Assembly (NCBI RefSeq): GCF_029028005.1
Contig: NZ_JAOTPO010000005.1
Coordinates: forward strand, 62,001-126,000
DNA: 64,000 nt
From: Alkalihalobacterium chitinilyticum
GTDB taxonomy: Bacteria; Bacillota; Bacilli; Bacillales; Bacillaceae_F
Direction: 5' to 3'
The translations under genes and the position numbers were made by a program. Under the pieces are notes generated by a model. It saw only the letters and a list, made by a program, of their open reading frames with translations, searched no databases and was not told the origin of the DNA. The first letter of the stretch is position 1; the number at the start of each line of letters is the position of its first letter. Shown here piece by piece: positions 46,563-55,006 of the stretch.

Positions 46563-47141
46563 ATGGAGAGGAAATTAAAACGAAACAATAAACTGTTTTT
46601 TGAAGAAATGAGAAAAGTAGACCCTCATTTCTTCGATAGAATGGTTCAGGGGCAAGAACCGGAATTATTCGTGTTAGCCTGCAGTGATTCACGAGTGAGT
46701 CCTTCGGTCATTACACAAATGCCGCTCGGGAAATTATTTATTCACCGTAATATTGGTAATCAAGTAAATGAACACGATGAAAGCTTTTCTGCAAGCTTAT
46801 ACTACGCTTTAAAGCACTTAAAAGTAAAAGGAATTCTAATCATCGGCCACACTCATTGTGGAGGGATTGATGCTGCGGTAAACGGAAATAACGAAGAAGC
46901 TTTAAAACCATGGCTGAAGGGGATCCGGGAGTCATTTATCAATGAGAATAGTACGCAAATGTGCACTGGGCAACTATCAGAGACACACCTTCTCAAGCAA
47001 GTGGAACGATTGAATGGGCACCCAATTTATAAAGAGTTTGGTCAACACATACCCATTATTCCTGTTGTTTACCATATTGAAAATGGGGAAATTGAATTTA
47101 TTAAGTATCAAGAGAGAACTGTAAACGCAAAGGATATGTAA
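46563..47141 (+). CDS. Beta-carbonic anhydrase
   Basis: 192 aa. Zinc ligands and the Asp/Arg dyad are visible: CSDSR (Cys40, Asp42, Arg44), HTHCGG (His96, Cys99). It interconverts CO2 and bicarbonate. The ATG at 46563 uses AAGGAG at the end of the SulP gene, 5 nt after its stop, so the two are coupled. Confidence 0.9.
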   Translation: MERKLKRNNKLFFEEMRKVDPHFFDRMVQGQEPELFVLACSDSRVSPSVITQMPLGKLFIHRNIGNQVNEHDESFSASLYYALKHLKVKGILIIGHTHCGGIDAAVNGNNEEALKPWLKGIRESFINENSTQMCTGQLSETHLLKQVERLNGHPIYKEFGQHIPIIPVVYHIENGEIEFIKYQERTVNAKDM

Positions 47142-47200
47142 AAAACGTACGCTAATGGAAAATAGACAGGGAATTAGAATATAACTATTATATTTTTTGG

Positions 47201-47260
47201 TTGACATAATACCTGCAAGGGTATAATATAACAATATAGAAAATACCTATAAGAGTGTAT
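47201..47260 (+). promoter_or_regulatory. CstR/CsoR-like operators and promoter of the DsrE-like gene
   Basis: TTGACA (47201) and TAATAT (47224) with ATACCTGCAAGGGTAT (47209-47224) across the spacer: the same 16-mer as at 42334. A second half-site pair ATACCTATAAGAGTGTAT follows at 47243. Confidence 0.75.
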
Positions 47261-47277
47261 ATTAGGAGGAGATCTAA

Positions 47278-47754
47278 ATGGAACAAAAGAAAGCAACAAT
47301 GATTGTATTCGATGGTGATTTAGATAAAGCATTAGCTAGTTTTATTATCGCAACTGGTGCAGCGGCTATGGGGAAACCAGTAACGATGTTTTTCACTTTC
47401 TGGGGATTGAATGTACTTCGTAAAGATGAACATATCCCCGTCAAAAAGAATTTCTTAGAGAAAATGTTCGGTAAAATGATGCCAAGAGGCCCTGAAAAAC
47501 TAGGCTTATCTAAAATGAACTTCGGTGGTGCCGGATCGAAGTTAATGAAGCATATGATGAAAAAACACAATGTCGTTTCTTTAAATGAGTTAATCGAAAT
47601 GGCGAAAGAGCTGGATATTAAAATGGTTGCATGTACAATGTCAATGGATGTAATGGGAATCCAAAAAGAAGAATTAATCGATGGTATCGAGTATGCTGGT
47701 GTAGCAACATACCTTGCAGAAGCAGAAGAAGGAAACGTCAACCTATTTATCTAG
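47278..47754 (+). CDS. DsrE/DsrF-like sulfur relay protein (YrkE-like)
   Basis: 158 aa single-domain DsrE family protein with a conserved Cys in MVACTMSMDVMG (Cys119), plus the typical FFTFWGLNVLRK segment. RBS AGGAGGAGA. It would act as a persulfide carrier next to TusA. It has its own operator-promoter. Confidence 0.88.
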   Translation: MEQKKATMIVFDGDLDKALASFIIATGAAAMGKPVTMFFTFWGLNVLRKDEHIPVKKNFLEKMFGKMMPRGPEKLGLSKMNFGGAGSKLMKHMMKKHNVVSLNELIEMAKELDIKMVACTMSMDVMGIQKEELIDGIEYAGVATYLAEAEEGNVNLFI

Positions 47755-47907
47755 TAATCTTTTTCTTAAAAACAACGTTGGAAGTTAAGGATTTCGGACT
47801 TTTAGAAGCATGACGAGACATTCAAATCGTAAATCATGTTATCCTAAAGTATAAATAAAGTTTCCTAAGCCGAAACAAAATCAACGATTGTGAGGTCTAG
47901 TTCTTGT

Positions 47908-48300
47908 ATGAAACAGAAAACCATGTTAGCCGTTCTTACATTGGTAATTGGAGTAGGAGTGATATTTATGTTCTTTGGAACATCAAATAATCAAATTGGA
48001 GAAATCACTACAACTGAACTTAAAACAAAGATGAAAACAGACCATGATGCGGTGTTTATTGATGTCCGTGAGATTGATGAATATGAAGAAGCTCATGTAG
48101 AAGGAATGACAAACATTCCACTAAGTCGACTTGCTAGTGAATACACGCAGCTACCGCAAGACCAAGAGATTGTTATTTTCTGCAGAAGTGGCAACCGCAG
48201 TATGCAAGCAGCAAACTTTCTTTTTGAGCAAGGTTATTCAACAGTAACAAATGTAAGAGGTGGTATCCTATCTTGGGACGGCCCGCTTGTCACAAAATGA
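47908..48300 (+). CDS. Membrane-anchored rhodanese
   Basis: 130 aa. One N-terminal helix (MLAVLTLVIGVGVIFMFF) then a rhodanese domain with active-site Cys92 in FCRSGNRS; the domain would face outside if the helix is a signal anchor. The ATG at 47908 has GTGAGGT about 12 nt upstream. A strong terminator follows. Confidence 0.85.
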   Translation: MKQKTMLAVLTLVIGVGVIFMFFGTSNNQIGEITTTELKTKMKTDHDAVFIDVREIDEYEEAHVEGMTNIPLSRLASEYTQLPQDQEIVIFCRSGNRSMQAANFLFEQGYSTVTNVRGGILSWDGPLVTK

Positions 48301-48312
48301 TCTACGCACTCA

Positions 48313-48364
48313 AAAAATACCCATTATCCGGCTATCTATCTAAAACGGTAATGGGTATTTTTTA
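48313..48364 (+). terminator. Terminator of the rhodanese gene
   Basis: AAAAAATACCCATTA pairs with TAATGGGTATTTTTT over a 22-nt loop. Confidence 0.85.
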
Positions 48365-48431
48365 TTCACTCTGAATTCAATGACAATTCTAATAGATTAC
48401 AATTTGTAGCTAATAGACAAAAAGAAGTTAT

Positions 48432-48481
48432 CGGACAATAAATTAAGAAAACGGACAATTAATAAGTGAAAATCCGACAAT
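48432..48481 (+). repeat. Three CGGACAAT-type direct repeats
   Basis: CGGACAAT at 48432 and 48452, CCGACAAT at 48474, separated by AT-rich spacers of 12-14 nt. Confidence 0.45.
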
Positions 48482-48594
48482 GAGTATATCCCTCACAATA
48501 ATAAATTGAAACGGAGCTGCGTATTTCTACCAATATATATATTTTACTTAACAAATGAATTTATCTTATAATATATGTTCATACAGGAGAACAA

Positions 48595-48778
48595 AAAGAT
48601 CCGAGAAGTTCGAGGAAGCGCAGTATCTGACTACTGGAGCGTATGGGTTTAATACGTGAAGAGCGGAAGAGCAAGCTGACGAGCTACCACAAGGATGTGG
48701 TGACTTCTACGTTCCCACAGGACGTGGGGCTCTTAGTCGAAGGTCTTCTAACGAAAGAGATTTTTCCCGGACTTTTTG
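48595..48778. other. Structured RNA-like element with two AGGA hairpin loops
   Basis: Ends CAAAAAG-TCC and GGA-CTTTTTG pair over the whole element. Inside, AAGAGC (48668) pairs with GCTCTT (48729) and encloses ACCACA-AGGA-TGTGGT type and CCCAC-AGGAC-GTGGG hairpins. No ORF fits. A repeated intergenic element or a small RNA are possible; loops match the CsrA consensus ACARGGAUGU. Confidence 0.4.
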
Positions 48779-48840
48779 AACATCCTCTTATAATATAGTA
48801 AAATAGTAGACGCAGCTTTGTTACACAGGAGGACCATGAA

Positions 48841-49206
48841 ATGGTTACAATTACGATAGCATTCATGTTACTCTTTATTCTAGTATGGTTCTACAGACGT
48901 GTGGTTCCAGTACGAGGAGTAAAGTGCACGAATCTTCAGCACCTTAAGGAAGAAACAAAAAAACTAGATATTCGTGACTACCATATCGCTAGCCACGATC
49001 CGGTTACAGGAGCTACTAATATACCATTTGCTTATATTAAAAGATACTATCAACCATTCATAGGTAGTGAGGTCATTATTATATCAAATGATGTTGTAGC
49101 GAAAAATCTATGTATCCGATTTTTAAAACAAAAAGGGGTTCATGTGACAGGGTATTATATAAGCAATTCTGACAACAAAGAGAAAAAATTTGCAGAACTC
49201 TGTTAA
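48841..49206 (+). CDS. Membrane-anchored degenerate rhodanese
   Basis: 121 aa: one N-terminal helix and a rhodanese-like domain in which the active-site loop reads IISNDVVAKN instead of CxxGxRS, so no catalytic Cys. It is paralogous to the next gene (GVKCTNL versus GVKQIS). RBS AGGAGGACC. Likely a structural or regulatory partner. Confidence 0.7.
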   Translation: MVTITIAFMLLFILVWFYRRVVPVRGVKCTNLQHLKEETKKLDIRDYHIASHDPVTGATNIPFAYIKRYYQPFIGSEVIIISNDVVAKNLCIRFLKQKGVHVTGYYISNSDNKEKKFAELC

Positions 49207-49221
49207 AAGGAGAAGATCTAA

Positions 49222-49581
49222 TTGGATATACTAAAATGGGTTATCGTTGTAGTTTTAATTATTTTAACGGCCCGAAATTTTCTACCTGCTAAAGGTGTGA
49301 AACAAATTAGTAATACGGAAGTAAAAATGCTGGTAAAGAGAAAAGACATTCAATTGATCGACGTACGCTCGGCATTAGAATATGAATTAAATCACATTGA
49401 AGGATTTCAAAACATTCCTTTATCAAAAATAAAGAAACGCCATAACGAATTAGACCGTGAAAAAGAAATCGTATTACTGTGTCAAAGTGGCATGAGAAGT
49501 AATAAAGCGAGTAAACGATTGAAACGACTCGGTTTTACTAAACTGACAAATGTTAAAGGCGGCATGTCTTCTTGGTCATAA
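49222..49581 (+). CDS. Membrane-anchored rhodanese
   Basis: 119 aa, one N-terminal helix (WVIVVVLIILTA) and a complete rhodanese with CQSGMRS (Cys87). Start TTG at 49222 behind AAAAGGAGAAG. Spaced 15 nt from its degenerate neighbour; a terminator follows. Confidence 0.85.
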   Translation: MDILKWVIVVVLIILTARNFLPAKGVKQISNTEVKMLVKRKDIQLIDVRSALEYELNHIEGFQNIPLSKIKKRHNELDREKEIVLLCQSGMRSNKASKRLKRLGFTKLTNVKGGMSSWS

Positions 49582-49585
49582 GAAA

Positions 49586-49637
49586 AGGATGGCTCAAAGT
49601 GTAATAAAGGTACACTTGAGCCATCCTCTTTTTTTAT
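49586..49637. terminator. Bidirectional terminator
   Basis: GAGGATGGCTCAAAGTGTA (on the other strand) pairs with TACACTTGAGCCATCCTC, then TTTTTTT. It ends the rhodanese gene and the DUF779 gene. Confidence 0.88.
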
Positions 49638-49645
49638 ACCCCAGC

Positions 49646-50002
49646 TTAAATACCTAATTGTTGCCGTTCTTCAGATGAAAATACACGTGACCGAGTTAAA
49701 AAGCGCTTTCCTTCAGGTCCTTCTAAAGAAAACATCCCGCCACGGCCTTCGACGACATCAATAATTAATTGAGTATGCTTCCAATATTCGTATTGGTCCT
49801 TCGCAATATAGAAGGGACATCCTCCAATTGTACCAAGCAGTACATCAGAACTTCCGATACGAAGCTCCCCGTTCGGATAACACATCGGCGAGCTCCCGTC
49901 GCAGCACCCGCCCGATTGATGAAACATAAGGTCACCATGGCGCTTTTTTAGCTTTTCTATTAGTTCAACCGTTGCTTCCGTCGCTTTTACTCTTTCTACC
50001 AT
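49646..50002 (-). CDS. DUF779 family protein
   Basis: 118 aa with three clustered Cys (GGCCDGSSPMCYPNG and GGCPFYI), a DUF779 hallmark. It lies 20 nt after an aldehyde dehydrogenase gene on the same strand, a pairing often seen for this family. ATG at 50002 has GGAGGTGTC upstream. Function unknown; a maturation role for the dehydrogenase is inference. Confidence 0.85.
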   Translation of the reverse strand: MVERVKATEATVELIEKLKKRHGDLMFHQSGGCCDGSSPMCYPNGELRIGSSDVLLGTIGGCPFYIAKDQYEYWKHTQLIIDVVEGRGGMFSLEGPEGKRFLTRSRVFSSEERQQLGI

Positions 50003-50022
50003 AGAAGACACCTCCCTCGATT

Positions 50023-51543
50023 TTAAAAGAATCCTAGTGCGTCTTCGCTATAGCTGACGAGCATATTTTTCGTTTGTTGGTAATGGCTTAGCATCATTTT
50101 ATGATTTTCTCGTCCAATCCCGGATTTTTTATAGCCTCCAAATGCCGCGTGAGCAGGGTAAGCATGATAGCAGTTTGTCCAAACGCGACCCGCTTGAATG
50201 TTACGCCCGAAACGATACGCTGTGTTAATATTACGAGACCAAACACCAGCCCCTAAACCGTACAGTGTATCGTTAGCAACCGATAAAGCTTCATCTTCAT
50301 CTTTAAATGTAGTGACAGAAACCACTGGACCAAAAATCTCCTCCTGGAAAATACGCATGTTATTGTCACCTTTAAAGACAGTTGGTTTTACATAGTAACC
50401 ATTCTTGAGGTCATCCTCTAATACATTACGCTCACCGCCAATTAAACACTGGGCACCTTCTTGTTTTCCAATATCTAAATAAGAGAGGATTTTTTCTAAT
50501 TGTTCCTGTGACGCTTGGGCACCCATCATCGTATCTGGATCTAGCGGATTACCCGTTTTGATCGCCTCAACACGTTGAAGTACACGCTCCATGAACGGTT
50601 CATAAATTGATTCATGAATAAGAGCACGAGAAGGGCATGTACATACTTCGCCTTGATTCAAAGCAAACATTACAAAACCTTCAATCGCCTTATTTAAGAA
50701 CGCATCATCTTTTTCCATGATGTCTGGGAAGAAGATATTCGGCGATTTTCCACCTAACTCGAGTGTAACAGGGATAATATTTTCAGATGCATACTGCATA
50801 ATGAGACGACCTGTCGTCGTTTCTCCAGTGAATGCAATTTTTGCAATTCGGTCGCTAGAAGCTAACGGCTTGCCCGCTTCAACGCCAAAACCATTTACTA
50901 TATTAACAACACCTTTAGGTAAAAGGTCTTCGATGAGTTCCATGACAACCATAATTGAAGCTGGTGTTTGTTCCGCCGGTTTTAATACGACGCAATTACC
51001 AGCCGCCAAAGCAGGTGCAAGTTTCCAAACGGCCATTAAAATAGGAAAGTTCCACGGAATAATTTGTCCAACGACACCTAGAGGCTCATGAAAGTGATAA
51101 GCCACCGTGTTATTGTCTATTTGTGAAATACTGCCTTCTTGACTACGAACAACCCCAGCGAAATAACGGAAGTGGTCAATAGCAAGAGGGAGGTCAGCAT
51201 TTAACGTTTCACGAACGGCTTTACCATTTTCCCACGTTTCAGCCACAGCTAGCATTTCTAAGTTTTCTTCTAAGCGATCTGCAATTTTATTTAAAATAGT
51301 TGCTCGCTCAGCAGGAGAAGTAGCCCCCCAGCTTTTCTTTGCAGCGTGAGCCGCATCTAGAGCTAATTCGATATCCTCAGCAGATGAACGAGCGACTTCA
51401 CAAAATGCCTGACCAGTGACAGGTGTGATATTTTCAAAGTATTCTCCGTTCACAGGGGCTGTCCATTCCCCATTAATGTAATTGTCATAACGCTTTTTAA
51501 AATTTACTAGAGAACCATCCGTGTTTGGCTTTTGATATACCAT
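50023..51543 (-). CDS. NAD-dependent aldehyde dehydrogenase (ExaC/AcoD type)
   Basis: 506 aa. NAD-binding [24 protein letters not shown], catalytic Glu in LELGGKSPN and nucleophile Cys in [16 protein letters not shown] and the end signature [20 protein letters not shown] match the acetaldehyde dehydrogenase group. RBS AGGAGGGA. A cre-like site lies upstream. It oxidises acetaldehyde or similar to the acid. Confidence 0.92.
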   Translation of the reverse strand: MVYQKPNTDGSLVNFKKRYDNYINGEWTAPVNGEYFENITPVTGQAFCEVARSSAEDIELALDAAHAAKKSWGATSPAERATILNKIADRLEENLEMLAVAETWENGKAVRETLNADLPLAIDHFRYFAGVVRSQEGSISQIDNNTVAYHFHEPLGVVGQIIPWNFPILMAVWKLAPALAAGNCVVLKPAEQTPASIMVVMELIEDLLPKGVVNIVNGFGVEAGKPLASSDRIAKIAFTGETTTGRLIMQYASENIIPVTLELGGKSPNIFFPDIMEKDDAFLNKAIEGFVMFALNQGEVCTCPSRALIHESIYEPFMERVLQRVEAIKTGNPLDPDTMMGAQASQEQLEKILSYLDIGKQEGAQCLIGGERNVLEDDLKNGYYVKPTVFKGDNNMRIFQEEIFGPVVSVTTFKDEDEALSVANDTLYGLGAGVWSRNINTAYRFGRNIQAGRVWTNCYHAYPAHAAFGGYKKSGIGRENHKMMLSHYQQTKNMLVSYSEDALGFF

Positions 51544-51608
51544 ATAAATCCCTCCTAATGTACATTCCTTCTACTAAAAAGAAAGTTTCACTCTATTAAT
51601 TCTTGATT

Positions 51609-51623
51609 ATGTAAGCGCTTTCC
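51609..51623 (-). promoter_or_regulatory. cre (CcpA) site upstream of the aldehyde dehydrogenase gene
   Basis: ATGTAAGCGCTTTCC differs from the cre consensus WTGNAANCGNWNNCW only at the last base. It lies about 65 bp upstream of the start, so carbon catabolite control of the dehydrogenase is likely. Confidence 0.7.
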
Positions 51624-51837
51624 TTCCCTCGGTTTCCTTTTTTATAATTCGCACTATCTTTCTATGAACGGACAGTCACAAGAAAAAGAAAGGTCACATA
51701 ATCTAAACTATTACGTCGTACATAAAATATTCTTATTTTATTGCCTAAATCTAAAACTCTTTCAAAATTACTTTTTTAGAAAATTGAAAAAGGGTATAAG
51801 GAAAGTATAAGCCTATCAAAAGAAGGGACTAAAGATC

Positions 51838-52935
51838 ATGAATTTATTTCGTATTCTCCTTATAATGATGATAATTTCAGTCGCAGCCGCATGTTCAAGT
51901 CAATCCACATCCAAAGTAGAAGATTTAGAAAATGAACTACTAGAATACGAAGAAAAAGTAGCGAGTCTATTAGAAGAAAAAGAGGACTTAAAGTTACAAA
52001 TTGAAAGATTGAATAATGAAAAAGAGCAGCTACAACAAGACTTAGAGGAAAATGATAATCGATTAATAGAACTTGAGGATCAATTACAACAACATCAATC
52101 CACAATAGAAGAAAAACTAGGAGCGATTGAAGGTTACGAGAAACAAGTGGAACAATTGAAAAATCAAGTCAATGAACTTAAAAGCCAAAACAACGAACTA
52201 AATAAGAGGAACCAGCAGTTAGAAAATGAAATAAAAGAACTAAAGAAACAGCTGGAGGCAAAGAAAACCCCATCAGTTAAGCCGATTCCTCCTAAAGAGG
52301 ACTCACGCTCTGCTACTAAAAAAGTATTTTTAACATTTGATGATGGGCCGACAACTCTTACACCTAAAGTTTTTGATGTCTTGAAAGAGAATCAAGTACC
52401 GGCAACGTTTTTTATGATTGGACAACGGATGGAACAACACCCTCAACTTGTTAAACGGGCTTATCAGGATTCCCATATGGTCTTAACGCATTCTTATTCA
52501 CACGACTACTCGATTTACACCTCGTTTGATACGTATTATAACGATTTAACGAAAGTCGAAGCCACTTATAAAAGAATTCTCGGATTTGACGCTCCATCTA
52601 TCATTCGATTTCCTGGAGGTTCTTCCAACCACAGTTCTTTTCAATACGGTGGAAAAGAATTTATGCCAAAATTAACAGAAGATATCAAGAAGAAGGGGTA
52701 CTATTACATCGACTGGAACGTATCTTCGGGGGATGCCGGGACAGCGGTCAATAATGCGGATAAAATCTACGAAAATGTAGTTACGAATGCAAGAAATAAA
52801 GATTTTATCGTCGTATTGTTCCATGATGTTTCTACTAACGGTCAGTTGGTTAAGGCATTGCCAGACATCATCAAGTATCTGAAAATGAAGGCTATGCATT
52901 TCGAAGTTTCCGTGATGTTACCAAAGAAGAATTAG
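51838..52935 (+). CDS. Lipoprotein polysaccharide deacetylase with coiled-coil stalk
   Basis: 365 aa. Lipobox AAAC (Cys19), then a long coiled coil (25-145, heptads of Glu/Gln/Leu/Lys), then a NodB-type deacetylase: TFDDGPTTLTP, THSYSHDYS (metal His pair), RFPGGSS and LFHDVST. It should trim acetyl groups from peptidoglycan or another polysaccharide at the outer membrane face. The coiled coil is unusual for this family. Confidence 0.87.
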   Translation: MNLFRILLIMMIISVAAACSSQSTSKVEDLENELLEYEEKVASLLEEKEDLKLQIERLNNEKEQLQQDLEENDNRLIELEDQLQQHQSTIEEKLGAIEGYEKQVEQLKNQVNELKSQNNELNKRNQQLENEIKELKKQLEAKKTPSVKPIPPKEDSRSATKKVFLTFDDGPTTLTPKVFDVLKENQVPATFFMIGQRMEQHPQLVKRAYQDSHMVLTHSYSHDYSIYTSFDTYYNDLTKVEATYKRILGFDAPSIIRFPGGSSNHSSFQYGGKEFMPKLTEDIKKKGYYYIDWNVSSGDAGTAVNNADKIYENVVTNARNKDFIVVLFHDVSTNGQLVKALPDIIKYLKMKAMHFEVSVMLPKKN

Positions 52936-52976
52936 CGACAATGGTAAATATGAAAATTGCAAATAAACCCATTATA

Positions 52977-53018
52977 AGAGAGTAGAGAGAGAAGTAAACT
53001 TCTTTCTCTACTCTTATT
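52977..53018. terminator. Terminator
   Basis: AGAGTAGAGAGAGAAGT pairs with ACTTCTTTCTCTACTCT, T-rich after both ends. Confidence 0.8.
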
Positions 53019-53034
53019 ACTTTATCGTCTAACA

Positions 53035-53253
53035 TTATCTCTTTCTTCTTGGTGGACGTGCTGGTGGACGTGCTCCCGTTTGTTGACAGGCTAAACAGTC
53101 ATTGATACATTGAGTTTGCTGGAATGGGAAAAGTGATTGACAGACGTTTCGACAAAACCGCTCACAACTTGGAACTGTAGCTCCAGCTTCAACATCATAG
53201 ATGCCTGGCAAGGCCCCTAGGATGCGACGTAATTTGTCTTCTTTAGATAACAT
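53035..53253 (-). CDS. Small Cys-rich protein, unknown
   Basis: 72 aa with six Cys (SCERFCRNVCQ, QCINDCLACQ) and an Arg/Pro-rich end (RPPARPPRRKR). RBS AAGGAGGTGA is strong. Possibly a metal- or disulfide-stabilised coat-type protein; no family recognised. Confidence 0.65.
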   Translation of the reverse strand: MLSKEDKLRRILGALPGIYDVEAGATVPSCERFCRNVCQSLFPFQQTQCINDCLACQQTGARPPARPPRRKR

Positions 53254-53458
53254 ATAAAATCACCTCCTTATAGATAAGCTATGTCCACTATTAATAAATG
53301 ACCGGACGAATTACATAGAGATAATAAACTTTTTAAAAAAACCAGATTAGAACATATGACAAAAAGTGATATAATGAGTAATGGTCTATGGAAGCTAGTT
53401 AAACTTCAGCTTTAAATCTTGAATTATGACTTTTATACACAGAAAGGAATTGAATTTT

Positions 53459-54172
53459 ATGCAAATTCTAATTAATGCTAAAAAAATGATATTTATGATG
53501 ATAATAGTTGCTCTAACTGCTTTTATCGTCGCTTGTGGGACAGGCACAGAAGCGCCAACTGATGATGTGGCCGATCAGGAAAATCGTGCAGAGGAAGCAG
53601 TACCTGAAGAGGAAGTAACACCTGAAGAAGATGTAGTTGAACAAGCAAGGTCTGAAGAAAATCCGATTGTCACGATAACGATGGAAAACGATGAGCAAAT
53701 TATAATCGAACTTTTCCCGTCGATTGCACCAAACACGGTCACAAACTTTGTTTCATTAATCGAAGATGGATTTTATGATGGCGTGATCTTTCACCGTGTT
53801 ATTCCAGGGTTTATGATACAAGGCGGGGATCCTGAAGGAACAGGTAGAGGGGGACCTGGTTATTCGATTCCAGGAGAATTTAATGCTAATAATTTTAATA
53901 ATCCACTTCCTCATGAACGTGGTGTCATTTCAATGGCGAGATCAAGAGATCCTAACTCTGCTGGTTCACAGTTCTTTATTATGCATGATCAATCGCCACA
54001 CTTAGATGGACAATATGCAGCTTTTGGAATAGTTATTGAAGGTATGGAAACCGTTGATAACATTGCAGTTGTTGAAACGGCTGGAGAAGCACCGAAAGAA
54101 GAACAACGTATGAAAACAGTCACAGTAGAAACCTACGGAATTGAATACGGGGCACCTGAGGTCGTTCAATAA
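53459..54172 (+). CDS. Lipoprotein cyclophilin-type peptidyl-prolyl isomerase
   Basis: 237 aa. Lipobox IVAC (Cys26), an acidic spacer (27-70) and a cyclophilin domain (about 72-230) with FHRVIPGFMIQGGD, GSQFFIMH and LDGQYAAFG, which hold the catalytic Arg and Phe. It helps fold proteins outside the membrane. ATG at 53459 with AAAGGAAT upstream; a longer in-frame ATG at 53426 is less likely. Confidence 0.9.
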   Translation: MQILINAKKMIFMMIIVALTAFIVACGTGTEAPTDDVADQENRAEEAVPEEEVTPEEDVVEQARSEENPIVTITMENDEQIIIELFPSIAPNTVTNFVSLIEDGFYDGVIFHRVIPGFMIQGGDPEGTGRGGPGYSIPGEFNANNFNNPLPHERGVISMARSRDPNSAGSQFFIMHDQSPHLDGQYAAFGIVIEGMETVDNIAVVETAGEAPKEEQRMKTVTVETYGIEYGAPEVVQ

Positions 54173-54290
54173 ATTATGTAAGAGGTTGTGACTCGGCACC
54201 GTGTTGACCTTTTTACTGATAACGATGGTTGGTATGAGCAGAAATTCTCATAAGACTGCAGTCATAACACGAGAGTCACCCTCGACTTAT

Positions 54291-54422
54291 TTACGAAACC
54301 ACTTTATGTTTTCCTGTTCCTTGACAAAAGGGGCAGGATATTTTTTTGCTTAAAAGAAACAGCCATCGCTTTCGCATATTCCCTTGTCCTTGACAGCGCT
54401 TACATAAAATTAAAATTGCCAA
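54291..54422 (-). CDS. Very small zinc-ribbon-like protein (43 aa), YuiA-like
   Basis: Contains two CxxCxGxG motifs, CKRCQGQGN and CPFCQGTGK, as in the DnaJ zinc finger. It starts with TTG at 54422 behind GAGGAGGAGA. B. subtilis YuiA is a similar short protein. The middle is basic (MRKRWLFLLSKK). Function unknown. Confidence 0.7.
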   Translation of the reverse strand: MAILILCKRCQGQGNMRKRWLFLLSKKISCPFCQGTGKHKVVS

Positions 54423-54436
54423 TATCTCCTCCTCAT

Positions 54437-54730
54437 TTATTCATATTGATCAAATTTTTTTGCTAACGGAATTTTTGATTGTAATAGTGCCGAAACTTCG
54501 TGTGCGATCTCATCGTCCTGAATACGAAACACTCTTTTAACAACTGAAACATCGCTTACATCGTGGAAGTCCAATAAAGAGGAATTACCGCTCTGAAGAC
54601 AAGTTACTAATGTCTTCCCAAAGAAGTGATCAGAAAAAACAAGTGTGAAATCATACATCCTGCTTTCGGACGCATATCCAATGTGTTGAACAGTCGACAA
54701 GTCATCCATACCCAAAATAGACTCAAACAA
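54437..54730 (-). CDS. DUF3055-like protein
   Basis: 97 aa. The core YDFTLVFSDHFFGKTLVTCL and LLDFHDVSDVSVVKRVFRI matches the DUF3055 family from memory. Start TTG at 54730 has AAGGAGTGA at 6 nt; an in-frame ATG at 54796 would add 22 non-conserved residues. 14 nt upstream of the YuiA-like gene, so the pair may be co-transcribed. Confidence 0.7.
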   Translation of the reverse strand: MFESILGMDDLSTVQHIGYASESRMYDFTLVFSDHFFGKTLVTCLQSGNSSLLDFHDVSDVSVVKRVFRIQDDEIAHEVSALLQSKIPLAKKFDQYE

Positions 54731-54953
54731 CTTAATCACTCCTTTATTCAATTGTTTTGTAAGATAATTGACATTGCGTGATGGGGATAACAACAAGAGG
54801 AAACACCATGTAATCTCAGAAAATAAAGAGACTATATTTTACTATATTCTTGTAATTCTTTTATCATGCACATCATGAAAAAATTTTGTTGTTCCAACTA
54901 TAAGGTTTAGGCTACTGTCCCAAAATAGTAAAGTTAACCGGACCTATTAATAA

Positions 54954-54989
54954 AAAGAGGTTGCGCTTGTGTAAGCACAACCTCTTAAC
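54954..54989 (-). terminator. Terminator of the CBS-domain gene
   Basis: On the minus strand TAAGAGGTTGTGC pairs with GCGCAACCTCTT, then TTTATT. Confidence 0.85.
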
Positions 54990-55006
54990 GTAACTGAACG
55001 TATTAT

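Noticed and set aside
47274-47741. 155-codon minus-strand frame opposite the DsrE gene
   Set aside because: Shadow of the DsrE-like gene, which has motif, RBS and promoter.
42000-49600. Complete mobile genetic element around the sulfur cluster
   Set aside because: No integrase, transposase, tRNA or flanking direct repeat was found.
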